From positions 167,302,996-167,366,995 of the forward strand of contig CM035413.1 of NCBI GenBank assembly GCA_020310875.1: a DNA stretch of 64,000 bases, in the 5' to 3' direction. This DNA is from Ceratopteris richardii (lineage: Eukaryota; Streptophyta; Polypodiopsida; Polypodiales; Pteridaceae). Shown here in pieces: positions 29,832 through 40,403 of this stretch. Made by a program: the position numbers and the translations under genes. The notes below the pieces were generated by a model. That model was given only the letters and a program-made list of their open reading frames with translations, had not been told where the DNA came from and ran no database searches. Positions within the stretch are counted from its first letter, which is position 1. Every line of letters begins with the position of its first letter.

Positions 29832-30321
29832 CTAGTACTTTCGAATCCACTCATTTCTAGTAGATATTTCTAGGTTAGGTAGCTTCCGAAAACATTTTTT
29901 GGTTGGTAAATATGTTGCTCTACCAAAATCACATAATCCAATGTAAGCCTGTTGCTCTTCAAAATGCAACAAGATGTTTCCTCGATGGAGATCCTTATGG
30001 GATATATTACAAGTGTGTAAAAATAATATTGTTTGTAATAGGCCATTGATCAGCTTCCAAATATTTGTTTTTATGGTTGTTATATCTCCTTCTTCGTGTA
30101 ATCTCTTTTGACATTTGCTCATCTAAGACCTGTGCTCCACCAAACACACTGCCAAATTTGTTTTCAATATTAGTAAATGTTGTTATGGATAATTGCGCAA
30201 TGACATATTTGTAACTAGAAGTGTCCATGGCTATAGTGATTTCATCTTCTCTCATTTGATACATGTACAAGCACACAAAGTCTTCTAAAACTTTTGGCTC
30301 TTGCTTGTTTATTTTACCTGC
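29832..30321 (-). pseudogene. Protein-kinase-like gene fragment
   Basis: The only non-transposon coding trace in the window. On the minus strand it shows the kinase catalytic loop as ISHKDLHRGNILL and the metal-binding motif as LCDFGRATYL, in the right order and about 20 residues apart, preceded by a helical segment (ITTIKTNIWKLINGLL). Upstream sequence (EDFVCLYMYQMREDEITI, NKFGSVFGGAQVLDEQ) is in another frame, joined by a shift near 30105-30120. No glycine-rich loop or complete C-lobe is present. A pyrimidine-rich tract ending in CAG just before ATGGCAGG (30321) looks like a splice acceptor, so this may be a 3' exon. With the frameshift I call it a pseudogene; kinase subfamily unknown. Confidence 0.6.
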
Positions 30322-30393
30322 CATCTGTGCAAAAATAAAAAATAGACTATCAGTAAGTGTATGGATAAATAAATCAATAGTATGAGTACACAA

Positions 30394-30755
30394 ATGATAG
30401 ACATATGCATAGTAAAATAAGTAGATTTATAATTAAATAGATAGTGTAATTATAATCTTGAAGTGAATCTATGTAACTACTAAGAATGTAGTAGTCAAAG
30501 AGTCAGACATTTATAATATTTCATATACATTCACTATACTATGTATGAGTTTTGTCACATAACTGTATATAACTATTGTGATAGTAAGAGTCAAAGAATC
30601 AGACAATCACAATAGTTTCTATACACCTTGTGACCTACACTAAGTATTCTGATCGAAATCTAAGTGACTATTGTGATAGTAAGAGTTAAAGAATCAAACA
30701 ATCACAATAGTTTCTATACACCTTGTGCCCTACACTAAGTGTTTTCATTGGAGTC
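30394..30755. repeat. Hairpin units, left of element F
   Basis: Two near-identical 45-bp units at 30572-30616 and 30667-30711, 95 bp apart. Each has arms ACTATTGTGA and TCACAATAGT, with the inner motif gtaagagt(c/t)aaagaatca. A weaker relative lies near 30475-30520. Element F is inserted right after this stretch, and the same family resumes at 36343. Confidence 0.85.
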
Positions 30756-30760
30756 TAAGT
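30756..30760. other. Target site duplication of F (left copy)
   Basis: taagt, directly left of TGTTGGGAG. The matching copy is at 36337-36341. Removing F and one copy rejoins the flanking hairpin repeat. Confidence 0.92.
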
Positions 30761-31125
30761 TGTTGGGAGATTTGACAACTCCCTATGCAACTAGAAGCAA
30801 AATGTGACCTCCCAAGGTACACTCAATTGGACACTGTTCTAGTGTTCTGGTTATTTCTCAGAGCTCGTATAGAGATTTCCAAAGATGTTTTTACCACTCA
30901 AAGTAGACTTAGAGAGCTTTCTAACGAGACAAAATTTCATCTAAAATGGATGCTCACACATGAAATGGCAATGTCTGCAAGTCAGGCTACTTTGTCAACA
31001 CTCTCACAGACCTGTACAGAGACATACCTTCACTCCAGATACAATAACTCAAAGAATATGCAGAGAAAGATCCCAAGATTTGAACCACAATTAAAGGACT
31101 ATATTAGCTATCCAACAAGAGTAAA
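30761..31125 (-). repeat. Truncated 3' LTR of element F
   Basis: Matches 35528-35892. Similarity ends at caagagtaaa; beyond it lies the RNase H coding sequence (DQVSDMFT). Confidence 0.92.
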
Positions 31126-34100
31126 CATATCAGAAACTTGGTCTTTTGTACCTATATGAATCACGGAAATCTCCTTTGTCAATACCTTTTCCCTTATGAA
31201 GTGGTAATGCACTTCAATGTGCTTGGTTCTTGCATGGAAAACAGGGTTTGAAGCGAGGTGTATGCTACTCAAGTTATCACAATAGATAGGATATGTATCA
31301 ACCTGCAAATTCAAGTCCATAAAAAACTTCTTAAGCCACATAAGTTCACATGTGACTTGTGCAAGTGCTCTATACTCAGCCTCTGTAGATGATAAAGCAA
31401 CTGTCGGTTGCTTCTTTGACATCCAAGATATAACTTTGCTTCCAAGCATCACTAGATAACCACTAGTGCTTCTTCTATCTTCTTTGGATCCGGCCCAATC
31501 CGCATCAGAGTATGCCTTGACCTACAAATCATCATCATATGCATAGCATAATCCTTCATTTATAGTACGCTTTAAGTACCTAAGCATTCTTCTTGCTGCG
31601 AACAAGTGAGTAGTCCTTGGACTATGCATAAATTGTGACAAGACGCCTACTCCATAAGCTATATCGGGTCTTGTGATGGTTGCATAATTAAGTGATCCAA
31701 CAATAGACCTATACAAAGTGTCATCTTCAAGAGGATTACCATCACTAGAGCTCAGCTTCAAATTAACCTCCATTGGATTGGAGATTGGCTTGCAATTTAT
31801 CATTCCAAACTTTTCAAGTACATCTACAATGTACTTTTTTTGCATCAACATGATTTCATCTTGTTTGTAAACAACTTCAATGCCAAGAAAATACCTCAAT
31901 TCCCCAAGATCTGAGATCTTAAATTCTTTACCTAGCTTGGATTTGATGTCTTCGATTCCCTTTATGTCATTACCTGTGATAATAAGATCATCGACATAAA
32001 CCCAAATGTAGGCAGCTAGTTCACCTCTTTGCTTCATGAAGAGAGAGCGATCTGCATCACTTTGTTTGTATCCACACTTGATAAGATATTCCACCAATCT
32101 ATGATTCCAGGCCCTTGGTGCTTATTTTAGGCCATAAAGAGCCTTTTTCAACCTGCAAACATGTGTAGGAAATTTACTACTTACAAAACCTTGTGGTTGC
32201 TCCATATACACTTCTTCTTCCAAGTCTCCATTGAGGAATGCATTCTTGATGTCCAATTGGTATAATTTCCATCCTTTGGTGGCTGCCATAGCTATTAGGA
32301 TTCTGATGGTGCTCATTTTAGCCACAGGGCTGAAAGTTTCTTCAAAATCCACTCCATATGTTTGTGCAAAGCCTTTTGCAACAAGCCTTGCTTTGTACCT
32401 AGAGATAGTCCCATCTGCTTTCCTCTTTACCTTGTAGACCCACTTGCTTCCTATCACTTTCAAGCCATCCTTCTTGGGCACAAGACTCCAAGTCTTGTTT
32501 TCTTCAAGAGCTTCAATCTCTTCCTTCATAGCTTCCTTCCATTCTTTATACCTATTTGCTTCTTCAAAACATGTAGGTTCACGATCTTCTACAACTTTAT
32601 TCATATAAGCATAATGAGTTGCCATAAATGAATCATATGTGAGCCTATCTACTTGATACCTTGGCCTTAAGGACTTCCTCTCTTCACCTTTTGGAGGTAT
32701 TAATCTTCTATTTCTTGGTTTATGCTTTGGTACATGTGAAGATTCTCCATGGTCTTCACCGCTCACTTCAACTCCATCATCGTCTAGCTCCACAAGCTTT
32801 GCTCTCCCTTTTGTTGAATGACTTGATGCTGAATTTCCTCTTGCTCCCCCTTTCCAAGGTGATGAAATCTGATTTTCATCCTCTGAACTTGAGCTTTGAT
32901 GACCACTTAGTTCAATACTTGTTTGTCTTTGAGCTTCTTCATGCCTAGATCCATCATCTTCATGTTCCTGCAAATACTCTACCTTCTTGTACCATGGAAG
33001 TAGCTCATCAAAAGCTACATCTCTTGATACTTTGAGCTCCTTTGTATTTGGATTGAAGCACCTAAAACCCTTTTGATCATTTGCATAGCCAATGAAGACA
33101 CACTTTTCTGACTTTGCTTGCAACTTATGCCTTAGCTCACTAGGAACATGAACATAGCATGTACAACCAAATATTTTGAGGTGGGAGAGGTTTGGCTTCT
33201 TACCATACCAAGCTTGATAAGGTGTTGAGGTGTGTATTCCTGATGTTGGAGCCCTATTCATGAGGTATATGGCTGTATTGGCTGCATCACTCCAAAAATG
33301 GTTGGGCATATTCATTTCATTCAACATTGTCCTAGCTATCTCTGCAATGTACCTGTTCTTCCTTTCTGCAACCCCATTTTGTTGAGGTGTATACCTGCAT
33401 GTTACTTGCCTTTTGATGCCTTGCTCCCAAAGGAAATCTGAAAATTCATTTGAGAAGTATTCTCCCCCTCCATCAGACCTTAGCTTCTTTATGTAGTTAC
33501 CTGTCTCCTTCTCAACCATAGCTTTGAACATTTTAAAGCATTGAAACACATCTGATTTTTGCTTTATGAAATAGATCCAAACCATGCAAGTACAATCATC
33601 TATAAAAGTCACAAAATACCATTCCCTCCTAGGGATGGCTCCTTGGTTGGTCCCCATACATCTGTGTGAACCAATTCAAGTGGATGTTGATTGATGTATC
33701 CACTCTTCTTGAAGGGAAGTCTTGATTGCTTACCCATTTGACAAGCTTCACATAAGTTCTTCATGCCTTGACCTTGAAAACTTGGTAGACCTTCTACTAG
33801 CCTCTTTTGCTGCATCTCCTTCATCCTTTGAATGTTGATGTGGCCAATTCTTTTGTGCCACAAGTCCAACTCTGCAATCTGCTTATTACCAAAAGTAAAG
33901 TATACATGATGTGAAGGATTTGGTTTTACCTCTAATGTCAACAATCTTCCTTGCTTCTTTCCTCTTGCAACCAGCTTGTAACCTTGTTTTGGGTTCTCCA
34001 CAAAGCATCCTCCTTTGTTGAATCTCACTTGGTAGCCTCTGTCCACCATTTGTCCCACAGATACCAAGTTCTTGGTGATTGTAGGTACATGAAGCACATC

Positions 34101-35263
34101 TTTGAGACACCTTCCTTGCACTTTGTCATCCAAAACCACATCACCTATGTGTGTGATCTTATGGGCTATATCATCCCCTGTTTCCACATGCCCTTTACCA
34201 CTTTGAGCATGTAGATTAGTGAACAAAGTTTGGTCGCAACTCATATGGTTGCTGCAACCGCTATCCATATACCATGTAGTATCTACATTGTTTGAGCTTC
34301 CATACATATGCATCATAAGGAGATTTTCATTCTCAGAGCTAGTGGATGCATAATTACCTTGCCCTTTGTATATCGAGGCTTTGTTGTAACTCCTTTGGTT
34401 GCTCCCTTGATAGCAATCCCTTGCATAATGTCCATGTCGTCCACATATGTAGCATCCTTGACCATCTTGGCTTCTTGATTGTTGATGTCTTCCTCCTCTT
34501 CCTCTTGTCCTTCCTCTTCCTTTATATAAAGAGCCTTCTTGGTCATGTCCTTGATTGCTTTGTCTTCCTCCAAATCTTCCTCTTCCCCTTCTTTGGTTGC
34601 CTCTTTGTGCTTTGCCCCTTGAGTTTCCTGCATAAAACACTTGGGCATCCTTGCCCTTTGATGAACCTACATTTATATTCATTTCTTCGGTTACCATAAG
34701 AGAAACTAGTTGCTCAAAATCTAGAAGTGTGTCCCTTACATAAACTGAAGTGGTGAATGGTTTCCACTTTTCATCATCCCTCAAACCATTGAGAGTATAC
34801 GCCACTAGATCATCATCATCTATGTGGTTGCCAATAGATCCCAATGCATCTGAAAGTTCCTTGACTTTGAGAATGAAGTCGTTGATGCTACTCCCTGAGG
34901 TCTTCTTTAGATTGTTTAACTCATTTTTAAGTTGAATCTTCCTTGCTTTAGTACTCGTAGAGTAGAGTCTCTCCAAATTTTCCCAAACTCTCATGCTTGA
35001 GTCTAGGTCTTGAATGTGTCCTATCATACTGTTGCTAATGTGTTGTGAAAGAATGAAAATAACTCTTTTGTCACGCTCATTCCATTCCCTAAATGCTCTC
35101 AGCTGGTCATTGGTTGGATTATCCCCCAACCTAGGTCTTGGATCAGTCCCACTGATCAAACCCCAAAGACCCTTGCCCATGAGATAGTTTGACATCCGAA
35201 ACTTCCAAGGCTGATATAGTTGCCTTTGTCAAGTTTCTCTATTTGAGTGTTAAACTCAGCCAT
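31126..35263 (-). pseudogene. Gag-pol of copia element F (frameshifts and stops)
   Basis: Starts MAEFNTQIEKLDKGNY at 35263; a 2-nt insertion soon after shifts the frame, and the gag-protease part then runs open to 33609. It has knuckle CYICGRHGHYARDC, protease WYMDSGCSNHMSC and the integrase HHCC region (HKRIGHINIQ, CEACQMGKQ). A second frameshift lies near 33640 after KEPSLGG. Integrase core (VKLRSDGGGEYF-type motif, QQNGVAERKN), reverse transcriptase (FLNGDLEEEVYMEQPQGF, VYVDDLIITGN) and RNase H ([10 protein letters not shown]) share one frame, with TAA at 32122-32124 (in YGLK-APRAW) and TAG at 31522-31524. The last residues after SDMFT are deleted. Catalytic motifs survive, so inactivation came from a few small mutations plus the 3' deletion. 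Confidence 0.93.
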
Positions 35264-35515
35264 ATCTTGCTTCCCCTAAGATTTGGAACTCTTCCAATAC
35301 CTCCTTGAAGTGCTAGTGATGCAAAAGTAAATTGATGTTACCTCCAAGATTAGATCTCCTTTGATAAACTCCAAGTATGCTTCACTTGCCGAGGATCGAG
35401 TGCTCTTCCTTGATGAAAATCTTTGTCCAGCTTCCTTTGGTGAAGAAACCTTTTAAACTCCAACTCAGATAAATCTTTTGCTTTGTAATGGATGCCCTCC
35501 AAGAACTTCAAAATG

Positions 35516-35527
35516 CTCTGATACCAC
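35516..35527 (-). other. Primer-binding site of F (tRNA-iMet)
   Basis: The plus strand reads gctctgatacca (minus TGGTATCAGAGC) beside the LTR start at 35528, the usual plant copia PBS. Between it and the gag start lies a 250-nt leader without visible features. Confidence 0.93.
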
Positions 35528-36336
35528 TGTTGGGAGATTTGACAACTCCCTATGCAACTAGAAGCGAAATGTGACCTCCCAAGGTACACTCAACTAGACA
35601 CTGTTCTAGTGTTCTGGTTATTTCTCAGAGCTCGTACAGAGATTTCCAAAGATATTTTAACCACTCAAAGTAGACTTAGAGAGCTTTCTAACAAGGAAAA
35701 TTTCATCTAAAATGGATGCTCACACATGAAATGGCAATTTCTGCAAGTCAGGCTACTTTGTCAACACTCTCATAGACCTGTGCAGAGACATACCTTCACT
35801 CCAGATACAATAACTCAAAGAATATGCAGAGAAAGATCCCGAGATTTGAACCACAATTAGAGGACTATATTAGCTATCCAACAAGAGTAAAATCACAGCA
35901 AATGCATTTCTAAAATAGGAGAACCAATGGATACAACTCAAAGAAATAGAGACTAGTCACTGCTAGCATAGATAGTGAGATATCCTAACCCAAACTTGGG
36001 ATGGAAGCAAGAAGGGGGCTTGCTTAAGCTAGGGGGTTGCTTTCTAGAGTTCCAGCACTCTAAGAACACCCCAATACACCAAAGAAACACACGGGATCAC
36101 ACAAAAAGTCGTGATCCAAGCCTATTTTAAATAGAGCAAGTAGACTCCTACAATCTAGGAGCCTCTTTTCCTAAAATTGCTCCTCTCTAAGTTAGAGGAA
36201 TTGATTGCAATGATTTGGGGAGTGGTTGAGTGATTCCTTTTGGGGAAATCGCGTGACTTGAGGCCTTCATACATTGGTCCACTTGTACAAATTAGTTTGC
36301 CCATGAATTTGTACTTTGAAGCTTGATTTTTTAACA
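35528..36336 (-). repeat. 5' LTR of element F (809 bp)
   Basis: On the plus strand runs from TGTTGGGAG to TTTTTTAACA and is followed by the taagt duplication at 36337-36341. Confidence 0.93.
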
Positions 36337-36341
36337 TAAGT

Positions 36342-36690
36342 GACTATTGTGAGAGTAAGAGTCAAAGAATCAGACAATCACAATAGTCCCTACACACTCC
36401 CTATACTATTGAGAGAGTAGGAATCGAGGTGGCGATTCAAACAATCTCAATAGATCTATTGCTATGGCCTATACTACAGTGAGTGTAAGAATCGATGTAG
36501 CGAGTCAGACAATCACAGTAGTGGTTTATTTTTAAATGCTATTCATCGTTGTATACAAGTAAGAAATGCTTGTGCGAGTCAAACATGTATACAATTGATG
36601 ATTAAAAGACACAACAAATTGTATAAATAAAAATCAAGCATATGTAAGAGATGCATATGCGAATCATACAATATGCATGATATACTTAAC
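36342..36690. repeat. Hairpin units, right of element F
   Basis: Continuation of the repeat at 30394-30755. Units at 36343-36387 (arms as on the left side), 36405-36454 (CTATTGAGA/TCTCAATAG), 36473-36522 (ACTACAGTGA/TCACAGTAGT, one mismatch), 36549-36594 (TTGTATACAA/TGTATACAA) and about 36638-36676 (GCATATG/CAATATGC). Arms differ between units but stay complementary; the inner part keeps a gtaaga...g(a/c)gtca(g/a)ac(a) pattern. Confidence 0.85.
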
Positions 36691-36863
36691 AAAAAAATAA
36701 AATAAACAATAAATAAAAATTAAAACAATACCTCAATGATCGAGAAGGAAGCTCTCTGATAAAAATTGCAAGCTTAAAGTTGTCTAATACATCAATGAAG
36801 CACGTGCGAAATAAGTTTTTGGATCGAATGTAAAAATATATATTTTTCTGCCAAAAAACACTT

Positions 36864-36945
36864 TTCAATCGAAAGCGCTTTCGATCGATAAACATTTTGA
36901 TCTAAAGCACTTTTGATCGAAAACATTTCGATCGAAAACATATCC
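36864..36945. repeat. TTTCGATCGAAA-type palindromic repeats
   Basis: Four to five closely spaced copies of (t)tt(c/t)gatc(g/t)aaa, including gcgctttcgatcgat and acatttcgatcgaaaac. Self-complementary core CGATCG; origin unknown. Confidence 0.75.
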
Positions 36946-37364
36946 GTCCTTTTTTTTTGGTGTTTATTCGGAAAATCACGAATAAAAGGAACATATTCGG
37001 TATTTTCTTATTATTCGATCGAATAAATGCAACCCATGGTATAATGTCTTCATGCTTTTCCCCTCCTTAGAGACGATAGCTCCAATGGTCTTCATTGAAA
37101 GTTTCTCTAACTATTTTCTGTATTGATACAATTTGAAACATCATTGTGCAAGATTCAAACTCCCAAAAATCCAAGTTGCTCTTAGAGTTGAAATTTGGTA
37201 CTGGAAGTTGAAGTTGAGTTTTGGTGAGATCTTTAGTTTTGCGAGACCATGGTTTTGATATTTTTTTTGTTGACTGTGAGATCTGCTTTACTGCTTAAGA
37301 TTCAGCTTTAGAAAAGACAAAATGCACAATTACGTGAAGAATACTTCGTTTGTGTATGCTCCCA
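36946..37364. other. Unassigned AT-rich sequence
   Basis: I see no gene, repeat or element end here. Element G begins at about 37365, where its translated similarity to A starts. Confidence 0.5.
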
Positions 37365-40050
37365 ATCCCCAATGACATATGGGCCTAAACACTCAATAAT
37401 AAACACTCAAGATAAGGAGGTAGTAAAAGCCCAAAAGTACTATATCATGGCAGGGAGTATGTACAAGCATACAGATCAAGGAATATTAACTTGTTGTGTG
37501 GAAGACTAGGAGTATGCAAAGTGGTTGCAATTACCACATGTGGGTGCATTAGAGCAACACTAGTTGAGGCAAAGAACTTTACAGACACTAAGGAGACTCG
37601 GAGTGCACTGGCCAACTATGAAAGCAGATGTCCATAGGATGTGCAAGGAATGCTCACTCTGCAACACTAAACCTCCGGTGGAATATGCCACTCTTTATTG
37701 AGTGTCTTTAGCGCCAGATTGGAGCGAACCACTAGTAGCCTTTTTTAGGACAAAAACATTCCCTCAAGAGATGACTTTGGCTAGACAGAGGAGCCTAGAA
37801 TAGGAGGCACTAGACTACTCACTCAACTGGGATAATTTATACAAGCGTGGTAAAGATGGTTACCTAAGATTGTGTGTCCATCATAGTGAATATCTTAAGA
37901 TCTTGGAAACTGCTCACCAAGGTGTAGCAAGAGGACACTTTGGACTAGACCATATGATTAAGGTAATCCTATTCCTAGGTTTGTGGTGGCCCACTCTTCA
38001 CATGGATGCACATAGCTATGTGAAGAGGTGTGATTTTTGTCAGCGAAATCAGTATCCCATATGTAAAGATGAGATGCCATTGAAACTTATGATGGGTGGA
38101 CGTACATTCTCTAAGTGGGGAATAGACTTTGTTGGTCCTATTAATCCCCCACCTAAGGGTTCACATGCTGAATACATCATTGTTGCCACCGACTATCTAA
38201 CCAAGTGGGTAGAAGTGAAGGCCACAACAAAGAATTTGCTCAAACGACAACTAAGTTCTTATTTGAGAATGTGTTCACTAGATTTGGGTTACCGATAGAG
38301 CTAGTAAGTGATAGAGGCACTCACTTCTTGAATGACGTCGTTGAAAATCTTCTCCAAGAGTTCTTGGTGATACGCAAGAAGTCTGCCCCCTATCATCCAC
38401 AAGCTAATGGACAAGCCGAGAGCACCAATAATATTTTATGCAATGTGCTGATAAAATTGGTTGATAATAAACACTTTGATTGGGACAAACAGCTACACCA
38501 CATTGTTTGGGCATACAGAGTTGCCTATAAAACGGTGCACCAAGCCACACCCTTTTAGATGGTGTTTGGACAAAATGCAGTGCGCCCATTAGACTTCTTG
38601 ATACCCACACTAAAAGTAGCACAGGAGCATGAGTGGATATGTCATGAACTCTCTTTGAGGATCTTTGATCTTGAACGATTAGGTGAAATGAGACTGAGAG
38701 CAGCCACAGGGATTTATGCAGTGAAAAAATGACAAAAGGCATACTTCGATGCCCATGTGAAGGATAAAGACTTGAAAGCAGGAGACTTAGTTTGGGTGTA
38801 CACCTTGAAACAACATGCAAGAAAACTAGAGAAGCGTGGCTATGGACCCATGATTATTAATAGAATATCAACAAGTGGGGCAGTCCAATTAGCCACACTA
38901 GAAGGTGACATCCTACCAAGTTACATCAGTGGATGCCGAGTCAAATTATATCAAGAACCCCTCACTGAGGAAATGCTTAATCGACTCAACACTGCCAAGA
39001 AACGTAAGGAAGAAGAAAAACGAATTCCTTAAGAAGCGCAAGCAGAAGCTTTAGAGTGCATCCAAAGAATGAAATTGAGAAGACAGGGCAGAGATGAGTC
39101 TAGAGCAGATGCATATGAAGCTCTAAGATATCACATGGCCATGTGTGATGCACCAGGATTCCATTCCCATAGAATAGTCAATCGACGTCCTTTTGTGACC
39201 CTAGAGATAAGACAAGGAGAAAGTGCAAGGACTGTGAAAGCATTGATTGACTCAGGTGCAGCCACTAGTGTTGTTAGACTTTCTTACTATCAAGAATTGC
39301 AATTAAAAGTCAATCCTACAAAAGCTTATCTCATAGGATTGGGAGGTGTGGAAATCCCTTGCATGGGTGAGGTGGAGCTTCCCATCTACATTCACAATGT
39401 TCTTATGATAGTTAAGGTGCTAGTGTGTCCAGACGAGGATGTCACTGAGCCTCTTGTCTTGGGTCAAGACTAGATCTACGATCATGCAGTCCACCTGAAC
39501 CTGAGAAGTGGACTTCTTTAGGTTTGGGTAAATCCGAGTCGCATTACAATTGACTTAGAAAATGAAGCACTGAAGGAAATAGGAAAGCACCAACCCCTGG
39601 TCCTTCCAGGAGCACACATGAAGATAAAGATGTTGTTCTTGTCTGAAACTCTATGATGCAGACCTAATGGAACTCTCTTCTTTTCCAAAAGTGATCGAGA
39701 AAGGCGTACATCTTGTTGCGGCTAAGTTAGAACCACCGACTAAATGTCATACTAGTGATCGATGACACGACACTAATAAGAAGTCTCTCAAAGATTTGGC
39801 TACGAAAGTAACATCTATCTAGGTACCGAAGAAGTCAATGAAGGCCGACCCACAATCAAGACAAATTTGGGTGCCTAAGGCTTGCTTGCGGGCTCAAATA
39901 GCCACACATAAACCACACAATGTAAAGCATAATACACACACTAGAATAGCCAATACCCATAATTGTTTAACACAAAACAAAGTCAGATGTTCATTCACAA
40001 GCACGAGCAAGATCACTTGTAAATGGGTCCCTAAAAAGCCTCATTTCTAA
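37365..40050 (+). pseudogene. 3' half of pol of element G (two HHCC modules, integrase, second protease-like domain, tail)
   Basis: Aligns with residues ~2090-3100 of the A polyprotein. The first HHCC module (37530-37665) keeps HX6HX30CX2C despite a stop inside it; the second (37915-38040) ends CDFCQR. The integrase core has GIDFVGPINPP, SDRGTHFLN and GQAEST, with a frameshift near 38230. The C-terminal domain (GYGPMIINRISTSGAVQ) is followed by the second retropepsin-like domain: ALIDSGAATS (D codon 39249-39251) and EPLVLGQD, with the next Trp codon changed to a stop. The tail has QIWVPK and CKWVPKK. About ten stops and one or two frameshifts mark it as dead, yet the domain order of A is fully kept. 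Confidence 0.9.
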
Positions 40051-40403
40051 GTAGACACTAATTGTAAAGCCTTACCATGTCTCCACAAAATCAAAATGTA
40101 AAGACATACACTATGTTTGGCAACTCAAATCTTGTGATAAGCCCCCTGACCTCACGGTGTAAACCCACCTCCACATATTAATTGTACCCACACTACATTG
40201 CACTACTCTAATTAGCACCTAGGTACCCTTCATTCACTAACCACACTTCACACTCACAATCACATAAGCACTAACTGACCTGCTAACCACATCACATTTC
40301 ATCATGTTAATGTTGTAACGGGGAAAAATGGTCATTTTGTGTCCATTGCAATGTTAACATGTATTTACATATTCTCACAAAACCGGCGATCGATACCTTC
40401 CAC
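40051..40403 (+). other. Spacer between pol tail and third frame of element G
   Basis: C- and A-rich, no credible frame. An in-frame ATG exists at 40359, but the better-looking coding start is MAQCAPTSSQ at 40404. Confidence 0.5.

Larger units (their letters stand above)
30761..36336 (-). mobile_element. Copia element F, complete ends but internal 3' deletion
   Basis: Ty1/copia element on the minus strand flanked by taagt. The 5' LTR is 35528-36336 (809 bp) with a tRNA-iMet PBS at 35516-35527. The left LTR keeps only about 365 bp (30761-31125), joined directly to RNase H: the end of pol, the PPT and about 440 bp of the LTR 5' portion are missing. Over the shared 365 bp the LTRs differ by roughly 4 percent by eye, so F is clearly older than A. 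Confidence 0.93.

Noticed and set aside
29832-30393. Functional protein kinase gene
   Set aside because: Frameshift near 30110, no N-lobe glycine loop and no complete C-lobe; kept only as a fragment.
30567-30720. Bacterial attenuator or riboswitch-like hairpins
   Set aside because: Context is plant nuclear DNA; no adjacent intact gene.
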